Assembly: GCA_021824145.1 (NCBI GenBank)
Contig: JAKALM010000014.1
Location: 1 to 64,000, forward strand
DNA from: Bacteroidota bacterium
GTDB taxonomy: Bacteria > Bacteroidota > Ignavibacteria > Ignavibacteriales > Ignavibacteriaceae
Length of the DNA stretch: 64,000 bases
Direction of reading: 5' to 3'
The translations under genes were made by a program, and so were the position numbers. Below are positions 27,226 through 35,728 of the stretch, piece by piece; position 1 is the first letter of the stretch; each line of letters starts with the position of its first letter. The notes below the pieces were generated by a model. It did not search any database. It was not told where the DNA came from and worked only from the letters and a program-made list of their open reading frames with translations.

Positions 27226-27263
27226 ATTAGGCTGATAAAATATAATATTTTTATCAGCCTAAT
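27226..27263 (-). terminator. Strong hairpin between pilin and pilC (attenuator-like)
   Basis: A perfect 15-bp stem, ATTAGGCTGATAAAA with its complement (27226-27240 with 27249-27263), has an 8-nt loop. On the minus strand it follows the pilin stop and is succeeded by a short T-rich stretch before pilC. It probably trims or partly terminates the abundant pilin mRNA, giving lower pilC-operon expression. Confidence 0.7.
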
Positions 27264-27290
27264 GAAATAACATTTTAATTTTTACAAAAA

Positions 27291-27689
27291 TTAATGTACT
27301 ACAACCACAGTATCGGTAGCACTTGAGTTTGGTGCATAAACCGTTAAATCTACAGTGACTTTATCAGTATTATTCACACTTGCCGTTCCCACTCCCTGAA
27401 AAGTTACAGAAGTTGCTGAGGCTGTACCTACTATGCTATAAGTTCCATTTGGTGTAGTTGAAAAACCTGAAGGAATATTAAAGTTAGCAAAAGAATTGCC
27501 TCCTCCTCCCATGGAAGTTGGCTTCATGTAATATTGATGAGCCATAGCACCAATATTGTTTAAATCAGAAATTACCGCATCCCTGTTTGCAGATACTGAA
27601 TTTGCGTTAAATAAATTAATTCCTACTACGATTGCAATACCGACGATGATAACGCCGAGAACGATTAAAAGAAGTTGTTGTTGACCCAT
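27291..27689 (-). CDS. Probable major pilin subunit with minimal leader
   Basis: A 132-residue protein. M-G-Q-Q-Q is followed at once by a 22-residue hydrophobic helix (about 6-27), an amphipathic stretch and a beta-rich, Gly/Ser/Thr-rich globular part without cysteines. Topology and size fit a type IV pilin, but there is no basic prepilin leader, no G-F-T-L-x-E motif and no Glu5. If cleavage occurs it could only be after Gly2. An AGGAG ribosome site at good spacing precedes it. It is the gene immediately upstream of pilC on the same strand, with a strong hairpin between, as expected for an abundant structural subunit. Confidence 0.75.
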   Translation of the reverse strand: MGQQQLLLIVLGVIIVGIAIVVGINLFNANSVSANRDAVISDLNNIGAMAHQYYMKPTSMGGGGNSFANFNIPSGFSTTPNGTYSIVGTASATSVTFQGVGTASVNNTDKVTVDLTVYAPNSSATDTVVVVH

Positions 27690-28677
27690 AAGATCTCCTA
27701 AGTTTGTTGTTGTTTGTTAACTATTAAATTTATGAAAAATTTTTTCCCACACTAATATTCTTAAAAATATGACTGAACTAAAAAATTTTTTGCCAAATAT
27801 AAAAACCAATAAAAATAAGAACCTTTAATTTGTACTTCCTATATCATAAAAAGTGTGCCATCTCATTTATTATTATAATATATAATAATTTATTGTGGTT
27901 ATGAAATTTACTTAATAAAATGGTAAAAATGACAGGTAATTATTGCCGATATGGGTAATTTTTACTGATTGCTGCAAATTTTTAGATAAATTATGCTTAA
28001 TTTGAGCAAAAATCAGCTATTTGAGAAATTAACATAAAAGTATTTTTTACTAATCTGTTGCATTTTAATTTGTTCCGCCATATTACTAAGAATAAAGTTT
28101 ATAAAATCGTTCTAAGCATAAAAAATATATTTATATGTTTGTTTCACAATTGAAGTTACGCAAAGAAATGAATTTGTCATTCCGAACTTGATTCGAATTC
28201 TCTTTTTGCGCAGTTTTTAGATTCTGAACAAATTCAGCATAACATTTATAAGCCTAGCATAATTTTCAGTTATTTAAACCTTATATTTTATAACATGAAT
28301 ATTATCAAATTTTTTTGGGGAGATTTGCATTTCCCATAATTGAAGAAAGTTAAATATAAATTGAACCATAATTACTAAAAAATAATACAAGAAATTTTTT
28401 TATACATGTTTTAAATTTGAAATAGAAAAAAACCAATCCCGAACAGCAACCATTAAAGTTTATGTGATTAAAGATATTTGCAAAGTTCTTATGTTTTTTA
28501 AGTTTAATATATAAAACCAATTAAATTTTTCGATAATTACAAATGAGTACTGCAAAAACAAAGTTAATTAACTACTAAAATATGCTGATTCCTCAATTTT
28601 ATAATTATCCATTTGTGGCAAATACTCAATTTGAAACATTAAAATAATGATTTTATTTAGATTTCAGATTATTTTAC
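27690..28677. other. Gene-free AT-rich interval between the two pilin transcription units
   Basis: About 1 kb without a supported coding region. It must carry the promoters of the divergent pilin units. Seen here are a degenerate dispersed palindrome (28176-28243) and, on the minus strand, a half sigma-54 site (TGGCAC at 27860-27855, lacking a GC at -12) about 165 nt before the pilin start. A regulatory RNA cannot be excluded, but I see no clear structured candidate. Confidence 0.5.
28176..28243. repeat. Degenerate palindromic dispersed repeat (REP-like)
   Basis: GTCATTCCGAACTTGATTCG is followed about 20 nt later by an imperfect inverse copy ending GAACAAATTCAGCATAAC. The arms resemble the extragenic palindrome of the GTCATTCTGAA type that is common in Bacteroidota/Ignavibacteriota genomes. 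Only one copy is visible in this window, so dispersal is inferred from general knowledge of the element. Confidence 0.5.
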
Positions 28678-28694
28678 AAGGCACAATTCTTGCA
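28678..28694 (+). promoter_or_regulatory. Sigma-54 (RpoN) promoter of the minor pilin cluster
   Basis: GGCAC-N5-TTGCA has GG at 28680-28681 (-24) and GC at 28692-28693 (-12), the exact 12-nt register of sigma-54 promoters. The predicted start site is near 28705, with the first pilin-like ATG at 28732. The nearby NtrC-family activator gene is consistent with its use. Confidence 0.75.
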
Positions 28695-28731
28695 AAATAT
28701 TATGCTTTAATATATAAATAAATTTTTAGTT

Positions 28732-29214
28732 ATGAGTGGTTCGCAAATTTTATTGGTTATGGGCGGTCTGGTTTTGTTTTCATTGTTAGCAATCAATGTT
28801 AACAGATCAATAATTAATTCTGATATGCAAACAAGCAATTCAGAATATGTTGTAACCGCAACATCTTTGGGACAAAGTGTAATTAATAAGATAAGTACAA
28901 AAGCATTTGATCAGGGGACTGTTGGAAATCCTACATATAATGCTAATCTTTTAACTGCTGCAAACGCTTTGGGCCCTGAAGCCGGTGAAATTCCATCAAC
29001 CTATAATGATGTTGACGATTATAATAATTATACCGAAGCAGATTCTACCCCTCGTGCAGGCGTTTATAATATTTTAGTTACAGTAAATTATGTTGATGAC
29101 AACAATCCTAATACTATTCTATCCACAACATCCAGAACAAAAAGAATTCAAGTTGCAATATCAAATCAATTTATGAAGGATACTTTATTTATGTATTCTT
29201 ATAAAAGTTACTAG
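28732..29214 (+). CDS. Minor pilin/pseudopilin-like protein 1
   Basis: A 160-residue protein. M-S-G-S-Q precedes a hydrophobic helix (about 5-22), then an amphipathic region and a polar, Asn/Asp-rich domain. The family is not recognised by sequence, but the N-terminus closely resembles those of the two long pilin-like proteins downstream (a hydrophobic run, then I/L-N-x-N-R/Q-S). It is the first gene behind the sigma-54 promoter and is followed closely by the next pilin-like gene. It is likely a minor pilin priming assembly. No good Shine-Dalgarno site is visible. Confidence 0.65.
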   Translation: MSGSQILLVMGGLVLFSLLAINVNRSIINSDMQTSNSEYVVTATSLGQSVINKISTKAFDQGTVGNPTYNANLLTAANALGPEAGEIPSTYNDVDDYNNYTEADSTPRAGVYNILVTVNYVDDNNPNTILSTTSRTKRIQVAISNQFMKDTLFMYSYKSY

Positions 29215-29232
29215 TTGAGCAAGAGGCTAATA

Positions 29233-29754
29233 ATGAATCAATCATTAGATTTAATTGGATCATATTTACTTGGCGGCATTGTTATTCTAGCTCTGGTTGG
29301 GTTAACATTAAGTTATAATACTAAATCTCAAGAAACGAAACTAAGTGAAATAGCACAATACTCGACAGAAGAAGTTGGAAAAATTATTGAGAGCGATTTT
29401 GAAAAACTTGGGTATCGTGTCTCCGGCAATAAAATTATAAGTATTGACACTAGTTCAATAACATTTATGGCAGACTTAGACAATAATGGTACTGCAGATT
29501 CTGTAACTTATTCTACCAGCACGAAAAATAATAAATTATATTTAACCAGAAGAGTTGCAGGCACTCAAGCAACTTCATGGCAAATACCAGTAAAACGTTT
29601 TTCAATTTCAGGAATTGATTCGAGCGGTGCTGCTACTTTCAATATTTTAAATATTAAAGGAGTTTCAGTTTCACTTACAACCAACAAAGAGAGCAGCGCT
29701 AAATATGAAATTGGCGCATTTTGGCAAAGAAAATTTTACCCTAAAAACTTATAG
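29233..29754 (+). CDS. Minor pilin/pseudopilin-like protein 2
   Basis: A 173-residue protein with a hydrophobic N-terminal helix (about 6-29) and a C-terminal beta-rich domain. The open frame begins at a TTG at 29215, directly after the upstream stop, but AGAGG with 6-nt spacing precedes the ATG at 29233, which I chose. Position between other pilin-like genes and a single N-terminal helix followed by a globular domain suggest a minor pilin of the PilW/GspJ kind. A polar glutamate at the +5 position is again absent. Confidence 0.6.
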   Translation: MNQSLDLIGSYLLGGIVILALVGLTLSYNTKSQETKLSEIAQYSTEEVGKIIESDFEKLGYRVSGNKIISIDTSSITFMADLDNNGTADSVTYSTSTKNNKLYLTRRVAGTQATSWQIPVKRFSISGIDSSGAATFNILNIKGVSVSLTTNKESSAKYEIGAFWQRKFYPKNL

Positions 29755-29771
29755 AAGAATAATTATTTAAC

Positions 29772-30920
29772 ATGGGAAGAATGATTTTAATATTAATTAT
29801 TGGCGGAGGAATTCTGTTCACAATAACCACTTTGAACATGAACCAAAGCAATTCTTCTATGAGCAATAATTCAGTTCGGGCTCTTCAGGAAAAAGAAGCA
29901 AAAAATTATGCACAAAGCGGAATTGAGTTTGCAACCAAATATTTAGCTGACGATTCAACTTGGACGGGAACTACAAAACAATTAAATAATGGAAGCGTAA
30001 TAATTACAGCTCAAAACACTTCAAGCCAATATTACAATGGGCCAAACGTTGGTTTAACAAGCGCAAGGCTGGTAACATCTATCGGCATCTATGGAATAAA
30101 AACCGATACAGTTAGAGCTGTAATACAACTTCAAAATTCAAATGGACCAAAACTTCCTAGATTTATGAATTATGCTTCTGCCGCTGGGAATAATATAAAT
30201 TTAAGTGGGAATGACCAAATTATAGATGATAATAACTCTTCATGGAATTCCAACTGTCAAGCAAACGGAAATTTTTATATGGGCGGTTGGAATTTAATTA
30301 AAGGATTTGTAACCTACGCTGGAGAAATATCTGCTGATAAAAAATGGTCGCTTAACAATAATATTTTACCAAATCAAAACCCAAATAATTTACCAGCATA
30401 TAGTCAAACCTCAAGCGTTGCTATTCCAACTTTTAATCCAGATGATTTCAAAAGCTTAGCAACAACTGTTTACAATGGCAGCCAAACAATCAGTGGAAAT
30501 TTAGTTTTAGGATCTAAGACAAATCCCCAAATAATTTATGTCGGAGGAGATTTAACTTTAAGTGGTAATGTTACAGGTTACGGTGTTTTCATTGTTAAAG
30601 GAAATATCAACATAAAAGGGAATGTGACAATAAATTCACAAGATCCTTCTTGCAGTAATTTGGGTTTATATACTTCTGGAGATTTAAATACAAATGGCGG
30701 TGTAGTTATCAATGCCCAAGTATATACTGGCGGCAATGCAAATTTAAACAGTAATTGTAATATCCGCGGAAGTGTGACATCATTTGGCTCCGTTAATTTA
30801 AGTACAAATGTTAATATATATTATCGACCGGCAAATTCTTATTTAACTTCACCCTTTTGGACTGGCGATATTAATTTATCAACCACAACTAGACCTGTTG
30901 TAGTTTCTTATTTTGAATAG
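29772..30920 (+). CDS. Large pilin-like protein with beta-solenoid repeats (copy A)
   Basis: A 382-residue protein. M-G-R-M plus a hydrophobic helix (about 3-20) leads to a PilX-like helical region (about 38-60, with K-E-A-K-N-Y-A-Q-S-G). An Asn/Gly-rich tract of short repeats around G-N-V/I-N-I/L (about 250-350) resembles a right-handed beta-helix (bactofilin/DUF7305-like). It probably sits at the pilus tip or surface and may be adhesive. The next gene is a clear paralogue, sharing the N-terminus, the D-D-S-T-W-T-G stretch and the repeat block. It lies 17 nt after the previous pilin gene. Confidence 0.7.
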   Translation: MGRMILILIIGGGILFTITTLNMNQSNSSMSNNSVRALQEKEAKNYAQSGIEFATKYLADDSTWTGTTKQLNNGSVIITAQNTSSQYYNGPNVGLTSARLVTSIGIYGIKTDTVRAVIQLQNSNGPKLPRFMNYASAAGNNINLSGNDQIIDDNNSSWNSNCQANGNFYMGGWNLIKGFVTYAGEISADKKWSLNNNILPNQNPNNLPAYSQTSSVAIPTFNPDDFKSLATTVYNGSQTISGNLVLGSKTNPQIIYVGGDLTLSGNVTGYGVFIVKGNINIKGNVTINSQDPSCSNLGLYTSGDLNTNGGVVINAQVYTGGNANLNSNCNIRGSVTSFGSVNLSTNVNIYYRPANSYLTSPFWTGDINLSTTTRPVVVSYFE

Positions 30921-30985
30921 AGTTTTAATTCTTATATGAATTTTTATATAAAATTTATTAAAGTTTTTTTTAGAGGATTTACATT

Positions 30986-32188
30986 ATGGGCAGAATGCTT
31001 TTAATTTTGGTTTTGGGTGGCGGAATGCTGTTCTCAATTACAAACTTGAATATGAACCGCAGCAATTCTACTATGGCTAGCAATGCTGTAATCGAATATC
31101 AAACTAAGGAAGCAAAAAATTTTGCCAAAAGCGGAATTGAATTTGCCGCAAGATATTTATCTGATGACTCAACCTGGACTGGAATAACAAAAAATCTTAA
31201 TGGAGGAAGCGTAATTATTTCTGCTCAAAACACTAATAGTCAATATTTTAATGGGCCTAATGTTGGTTTAACAAGTGCTCGTTTGGTAACGTCTATTGGA
31301 ATTTGTGGAAGCCAATCTGATACTATTCGTGCTGTTCTTCAACTTCCAAATCCAAATAACAGCAATCCTCCTCCTCCAGATTTTATGAATTATGCAATAG
31401 CAACCGGAAATAATTTAGCTTTAAATGGAAATGTTACCATTCAGGATGATTATAATCAGCAATCAAATAGCGAAAATGAAAAAGATGATAATAATAGCAA
31501 TTCTCATTGGAATGCGGATTGCCGCACTAATGGTAACTTTAGCATGAATGGAAATAATACTATAAATGGATTTGTTAGTTATTGCGGTACTGCAACATCA
31601 AATCCAGCGTGGAGATTAAGTTCTAATATAATCCCAAATCAAAATCCAAATAATCAACCATCATGTAGTCAATCTTCTCCGTTAGATATTCCAACCTTTA
31701 ATGCAAAAAATTATATGAGTAAAGCTAATACTCAATATAGCGGCAATAAAACCTATAGCGGAAATATTTCATTAGGGACAAAAGATAATCCACAAGTAAT
31801 TTATATTGATGGCAATTTAACAATAAACGGTAATGTTTCGGGTTATGGTGTGTTTGTTGTAAATGGAAATATTAACGTTAATGGCAATGTTAATTTAACA
31901 GCTAGCGATCCATCTGTAAGCAACATCGGATTTTATTCAACTGGAGATTTAAACGCAAATGGAAATGTTACTATTAGCGCACAAATTCTTGCCGGAGGAA
32001 ATGTAAACTTAAACGGCAATTGTAAAATATATGGCAGTATTACAGCCGATGGAACAACAAATTTTAATGGCAATGAAAATATATATTATAAACCAGCCAA
32101 TGGAAATTTAACAAAACAATTTTGGACAAGTAATTCGAATAGCAATTCTTCAACAACACGCCCAAGTATTTTGTCTTACTACGAATAA
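30986..32188 (+). CDS. Large pilin-like protein with beta-solenoid repeats (copy B)
   Basis: A 400-residue tandem paralogue of the preceding gene, with the same M-G-R-M hydrophobic N-terminus and the same blocks (A-K-S-G-I-E-F-A-A-R-Y-L, F-N-G-P-N-V-G-L-T-S-A-R-L). The repeats are more regular, with many N-G-N-V units (about 265-365). A 15- to 20-residue acidic/Asn-rich insertion near 155-170 is absent from copy A. AGAGGA precedes the ATG. It is the last gene of the sigma-54-driven cluster, ending before a bidirectional terminator. Confidence 0.7.
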   Translation: MGRMLLILVLGGGMLFSITNLNMNRSNSTMASNAVIEYQTKEAKNFAKSGIEFAARYLSDDSTWTGITKNLNGGSVIISAQNTNSQYFNGPNVGLTSARLVTSIGICGSQSDTIRAVLQLPNPNNSNPPPPDFMNYAIATGNNLALNGNVTIQDDYNQQSNSENEKDDNNSNSHWNADCRTNGNFSMNGNNTINGFVSYCGTATSNPAWRLSSNIIPNQNPNNQPSCSQSSPLDIPTFNAKNYMSKANTQYSGNKTYSGNISLGTKDNPQVIYIDGNLTINGNVSGYGVFVVNGNINVNGNVNLTASDPSVSNIGFYSTGDLNANGNVTISAQILAGGNVNLNGNCKIYGSITADGTTNFNGNENIYYKPANGNLTKQFWTSNSNSNSSTTRPSILSYYE

Positions 32189-32205
32189 AAATCAGTTTAA
32201 ATTAA

Positions 32206-32232
32206 AAAAGCCGAGAACTTTGCCCGGCTTTT
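32206..32232. terminator. Bidirectional terminator between pilin cluster and aspS
   Basis: AAAAGCCG (32206-32213) pairs with CGGCTTTT (32225-32232). The flanking A- and T-runs suit both convergent transcription units, the minor pilin cluster on plus and aspS on minus. Confidence 0.8.
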
Positions 32233-32256
32233 GCTTTTTAAATCTGTATTAATTCT

Positions 32257-34023
32257 TTAACGAATCTTGATATGCAATTCTTTTAATTGCGCCTCATCCA
32301 CAGTTGAAGGCGAATCATCCATTAACGATACTGCACTTGCTGTTTTTGGAAATGCAATTACATCTCTAATTGAATTTTCATTTGCAAAGATCATTGCCAA
32401 TCTATCAAATCCAAAAGCAATACCTCCGTGAGGAGGTGCGCCGTACTTGAAAGCGTTCATTAAAAATCCAAATTTATGTTCTGCTTCTTCGTCAGAAATA
32501 CCAAGTGCTTTAAACATTTTTGCTTGGAGATCTGCGTTATGAATTCTAATACTGCCACCAGCAATTTCACTCCCATTTAATACTAGATCATACGCCCTGG
32601 CTCTTACCTTTGATGGGTCTGATTCCATAAGCTCAATATCTTCTAATCTTGGCGACGTGAATGGATGGTGCATTGCATAGTATCTTTTTGTTTGTTCGTC
32701 CCATTCAAGCAATGGAAAATCAGTTACCCAAAGAAGTTTTGGTTCACTATCTGATTTAATTAAATTCAACCTTCTTGCCATTTCCAATCTTAAAGATCCC
32801 ATGATTGAAAGGGCTTTTAATTTAGAACCGGAAACAATAAAAATTAAATCTCCAGCTTTTGCATTCATAGAATTAATTAAGTTCTTCTTCTCATCTTCAG
32901 TTAAGAACTTAGCAATTGGCGCTTCTAAATCGTTATCCTTAACTCGCATCCAAATTAATCCGCCGGCACCGAGTTTTTTCACATAATCAGTAATAACATC
33001 AAGCTGGTTTCTGGTATATTCACCACAGCCTGGTGCAAGCAAACCAGTTATTATTCCTTTATTATTAATATGATCTTGAAAAACCTTAAATGAAGTTTTT
33101 TCAAAAACATGATTAAGCGTTACCATCTCAAGGTCAAATCTTAAATCTGGTTTATCGCTGCCGTATTTTTCAAGAGCTTCATCAAATGTTAATCGCGGTA
33201 AGGGAGTTTTCAATTCTTTATTTAAAATTTCTTTAAAAAGAATTTTCATCAAACCCTCAACCATTTCAAAAATATTTTCTTGATCGATGAAAGACATTTC
33301 AACGTCAATCTGAGTAAATTCCGGCTGTCTATCGGCGCGCAAATCTTCATCGCGAAAACATTTTACAATTTGGAAATACCTATCTAATCCAGATACCATT
33401 AGCAGCTGTTTATATTGCTGGGGCGATTGCGGAAGCGCATAAAATTTTCCTTTATGAAGACGGCTTGGAACTAAATAATCTCTTGCGCCTTCCGGAGTAC
33501 TTTTCATAAGCACCGGAGTTTCAACTTCAACAAAATTATTTTGATCGAAATAACGCCTAACCAATTGATACATTTTGTGCCGCATCAAAATATTTTGCTG
33601 CATCTTTGGTCTTCTTAAATCGAGATAACGATACTTTAGCCTAACGTCTTCGCTTGTATCAATTTCATCTTTCACAGAAAACGGTGGAGTCTTGGCTTCA
33701 TTTAAAATTACTAGCTTACTAACCATTACATCAATTTGGCCTGTAGCTAAAGAAGAATTTTCAGTTCCTTCTGGTCTTTTACGAACTTTTCCTTCTACTG
33801 AAATGACAAATTCACCTCGAAGATTACCAGCATTTTCATGAGCTTCTTTATTAAAATTAGGTTCAAAAACTACTTGGGTTATTCCGTAGCGATCACGAAG
33901 ATCAATAAAAATTAATCCTCCTAAATCGCGCCTTGTATCAACCCAGCCGTTTAAAATAACATTTTCGCCAATATTAACTTCCCTTAATTCACCACACGTA
34001 TGCGTCCTAGATTTAAAAAACAT
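32257..34023 (-). CDS. aspS: Aspartyl-tRNA synthetase
   Basis: A 588-residue class II synthetase of the bacterial type. The OB-fold anticodon domain (about 1-110) is followed by a catalytic core with motif 2 (F-R-D-E-D-L-R-A-D-R-Q-P-E-F-T), a bacterial GAD insertion and motif 3 (G-I-A-F-G-F-D-R-L) near the end. An open extension to 34089 adds a hydrophobic stretch foreign to the family. The ATG at 34023 starts exactly at the conserved MFFKSRTHTCGEL, so it is chosen. It charges tRNA-Asp. Whether it is discriminating or non-discriminating (GatCAB partner) cannot be read here. Confidence 0.97.
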   Translation of the reverse strand: MFFKSRTHTCGELREVNIGENVILNGWVDTRRDLGGLIFIDLRDRYGITQVVFEPNFNKEAHENAGNLRGEFVISVEGKVRKRPEGTENSSLATGQIDVMVSKLVILNEAKTPPFSVKDEIDTSEDVRLKYRYLDLRRPKMQQNILMRHKMYQLVRRYFDQNNFVEVETPVLMKSTPEGARDYLVPSRLHKGKFYALPQSPQQYKQLLMVSGLDRYFQIVKCFRDEDLRADRQPEFTQIDVEMSFIDQENIFEMVEGLMKILFKEILNKELKTPLPRLTFDEALEKYGSDKPDLRFDLEMVTLNHVFEKTSFKVFQDHINNKGIITGLLAPGCGEYTRNQLDVITDYVKKLGAGGLIWMRVKDNDLEAPIAKFLTEDEKKNLINSMNAKAGDLIFIVSGSKLKALSIMGSLRLEMARRLNLIKSDSEPKLLWVTDFPLLEWDEQTKRYYAMHHPFTSPRLEDIELMESDPSKVRARAYDLVLNGSEIAGGSIRIHNADLQAKMFKALGISDEEAEHKFGFLMNAFKYGAPPHGGIAFGFDRLAMIFANENSIRDVIAFPKTASAVSLMDDSPSTVDEAQLKELHIKIR

Positions 34024-34277
34024 TTTTCTTTTCGAACTCCTAAAAAAAGATTGAGTTGCAAAAATAATTAAATAAGAAAGGGTAAACAAATTTATTAATC
34101 AGATGAAAATCACTAAATACACGATGTAGATTACAACTTTTTTCAATTATTTTGATATTCATTAGATCCTATTAAAAAGGGTAAAAATTAATTCTTTCAA
34201 ATAGAGTACTTTTTTTTACCGATTGAAGTATATAAGTTTATTTCCATTAAAAATTATTGTTAAGCAATAGGGAAAAA

Positions 34278-35582
34278 ATGAACACGATTGAATTAATCAG
34301 AAAGAAACGAGATGGAGAATCTCTCAACGGAAATGAAATAGATTTTCTAATTTCATCGTACACAAAAAATAAAATTCCAGATTACCAATTTTCTGCTTTT
34401 TTAATGGCGGCATTTCTAAAAGGAATGAACAAGGATGAAACATCGGCTTTAACCAAAGCTATGCTTTACAGCGGAAAAGTAATCGATTTAAAATCAATTC
34501 CTGGTATTAAGATAGACAAGCATTCCACTGGCGGAGTTGGCGACAAAACATCTTTAATTCTTGCACCGATAGCTGCAGCCGCGGGCCTAAACGTCCCGAT
34601 GATTTCCGGAAGGGGACTTGGGCATTCTGGTGGAACTCTCGATAAACTTGAATCAATTCCTGGTTTTAAAACTGATTTAAATTTAACCGAATATAAAAAA
34701 GTAATTAAAAAATGCGGCGCTGTTTTAATTGGACAAACAAAAGAAATTGCTCCGGCAGATAAATTAATTTATTCGCTCCGCGATGTTACTGCAACAGTTG
34801 AATCAATACCGCTAATAACCGCCAGCATAATGAGTAAAAAACTAGCCGAAGGAATTGACGGACTTGTTTTGGATGTTAAAACCGGCAGCGGCGCCTTCAT
34901 GAAAAATTTGAAAGATGCTGAAGCATTGGCTCAGTCGTTAATCAATACAGCAAAATCATTTGATAAAAAAGTTATCGCATTAATAACTGATATGAACCAA
35001 CCGCTCGGAAATTATATCGGAAACTGGCTGGAGATTTATGAATCAATTAAAGTTTTACAAGGCGAAGTGAAGGGAGATTTACTTGAACTTAGCAAAACTC
35101 TTTCTGGTGCAATGATATTTTTAGGCGGAAAAGCTTCTTCAATTGAAGAAGGAAAAGAAATTTCTCAAGAGTTGATAGATAATGGCAAAGCTTTCAAAAA
35201 GTTTTTGGAAATTGTAAAGCTTCAAGGCGGCAATATTAAATTGATGGAACATCCGGAAACGTATCCGAAATCAAAAGTAATTGAGAAAGTTATAAGTAAA
35301 GAAAATGGATATTTGAAATCAATCAACAATTTTGAAATTGGTATGGCGGCGCTTGAACTTGGAGCTGGAAGAAAAACCAAAGAAGATAAAATTGATTTCA
35401 AAGCTGGAATTATTTTTAATAAGAAACTTGGCAACTTTGTAAAAAAAGGTGAAACTATTGCAGAACTTCACACTTCTTCTGAAACTAAATGTAAGAATGT
35501 AAAAGCAAATTTTTATAATTTTTTAGAATTTAGTAATCATAAAACTTCTCAACCAGAATTGATTAAAAAAATTATATATTGA
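34278..35582 (+). CDS. deoA: Pyrimidine-nucleoside/thymidine phosphorylase
   Basis: A 434-residue enzyme that splits thymidine, uridine or deoxyuridine with phosphate in nucleoside salvage. It has the family signatures KHSTGGVGDK (phosphate site), SGRGLGHSGGTLDKLESIPG and the helical lid domain 1-80, plus the alpha/beta core. An upstream TTG at 34257 is in frame, but AGGG at 5-nt spacing precedes the ATG at 34278. Separating DeoA from Pdp needs phylogeny. It appears to be a single gene, with the haem operon starting 146 nt later. Confidence 0.93.
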   Translation: MNTIELIRKKRDGESLNGNEIDFLISSYTKNKIPDYQFSAFLMAAFLKGMNKDETSALTKAMLYSGKVIDLKSIPGIKIDKHSTGGVGDKTSLILAPIAAAAGLNVPMISGRGLGHSGGTLDKLESIPGFKTDLNLTEYKKVIKKCGAVLIGQTKEIAPADKLIYSLRDVTATVESIPLITASIMSKKLAEGIDGLVLDVKTGSGAFMKNLKDAEALAQSLINTAKSFDKKVIALITDMNQPLGNYIGNWLEIYESIKVLQGEVKGDLLELSKTLSGAMIFLGGKASSIEEGKEISQELIDNGKAFKKFLEIVKLQGGNIKLMEHPETYPKSKVIEKVISKENGYLKSINNFEIGMAALELGAGRKTKEDKIDFKAGIIFNKKLGNFVKKGETIAELHTSSETKCKNVKANFYNFLEFSNHKTSQPELIKKIIY

Positions 35583-35728
35583 AAATGTTTTGATTTTAGT
35601 CAATATTATTAAGATTTGTAAATAATTTTAAGATCACCACAAAAAAATTGACCGGCTGGTCTAAAATTTGTTGTTTTGGGACTATCGATTGGTTATTTTT
35701 GCACTGATAAGTCAATTAAGGAATTTAA

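Noticed and set aside
34024-34089. N-terminal extension of aspartyl-tRNA synthetase
   Set aside because: It adds a membrane-like stretch that no bacterial AspRS has; the conserved start is at 34023.
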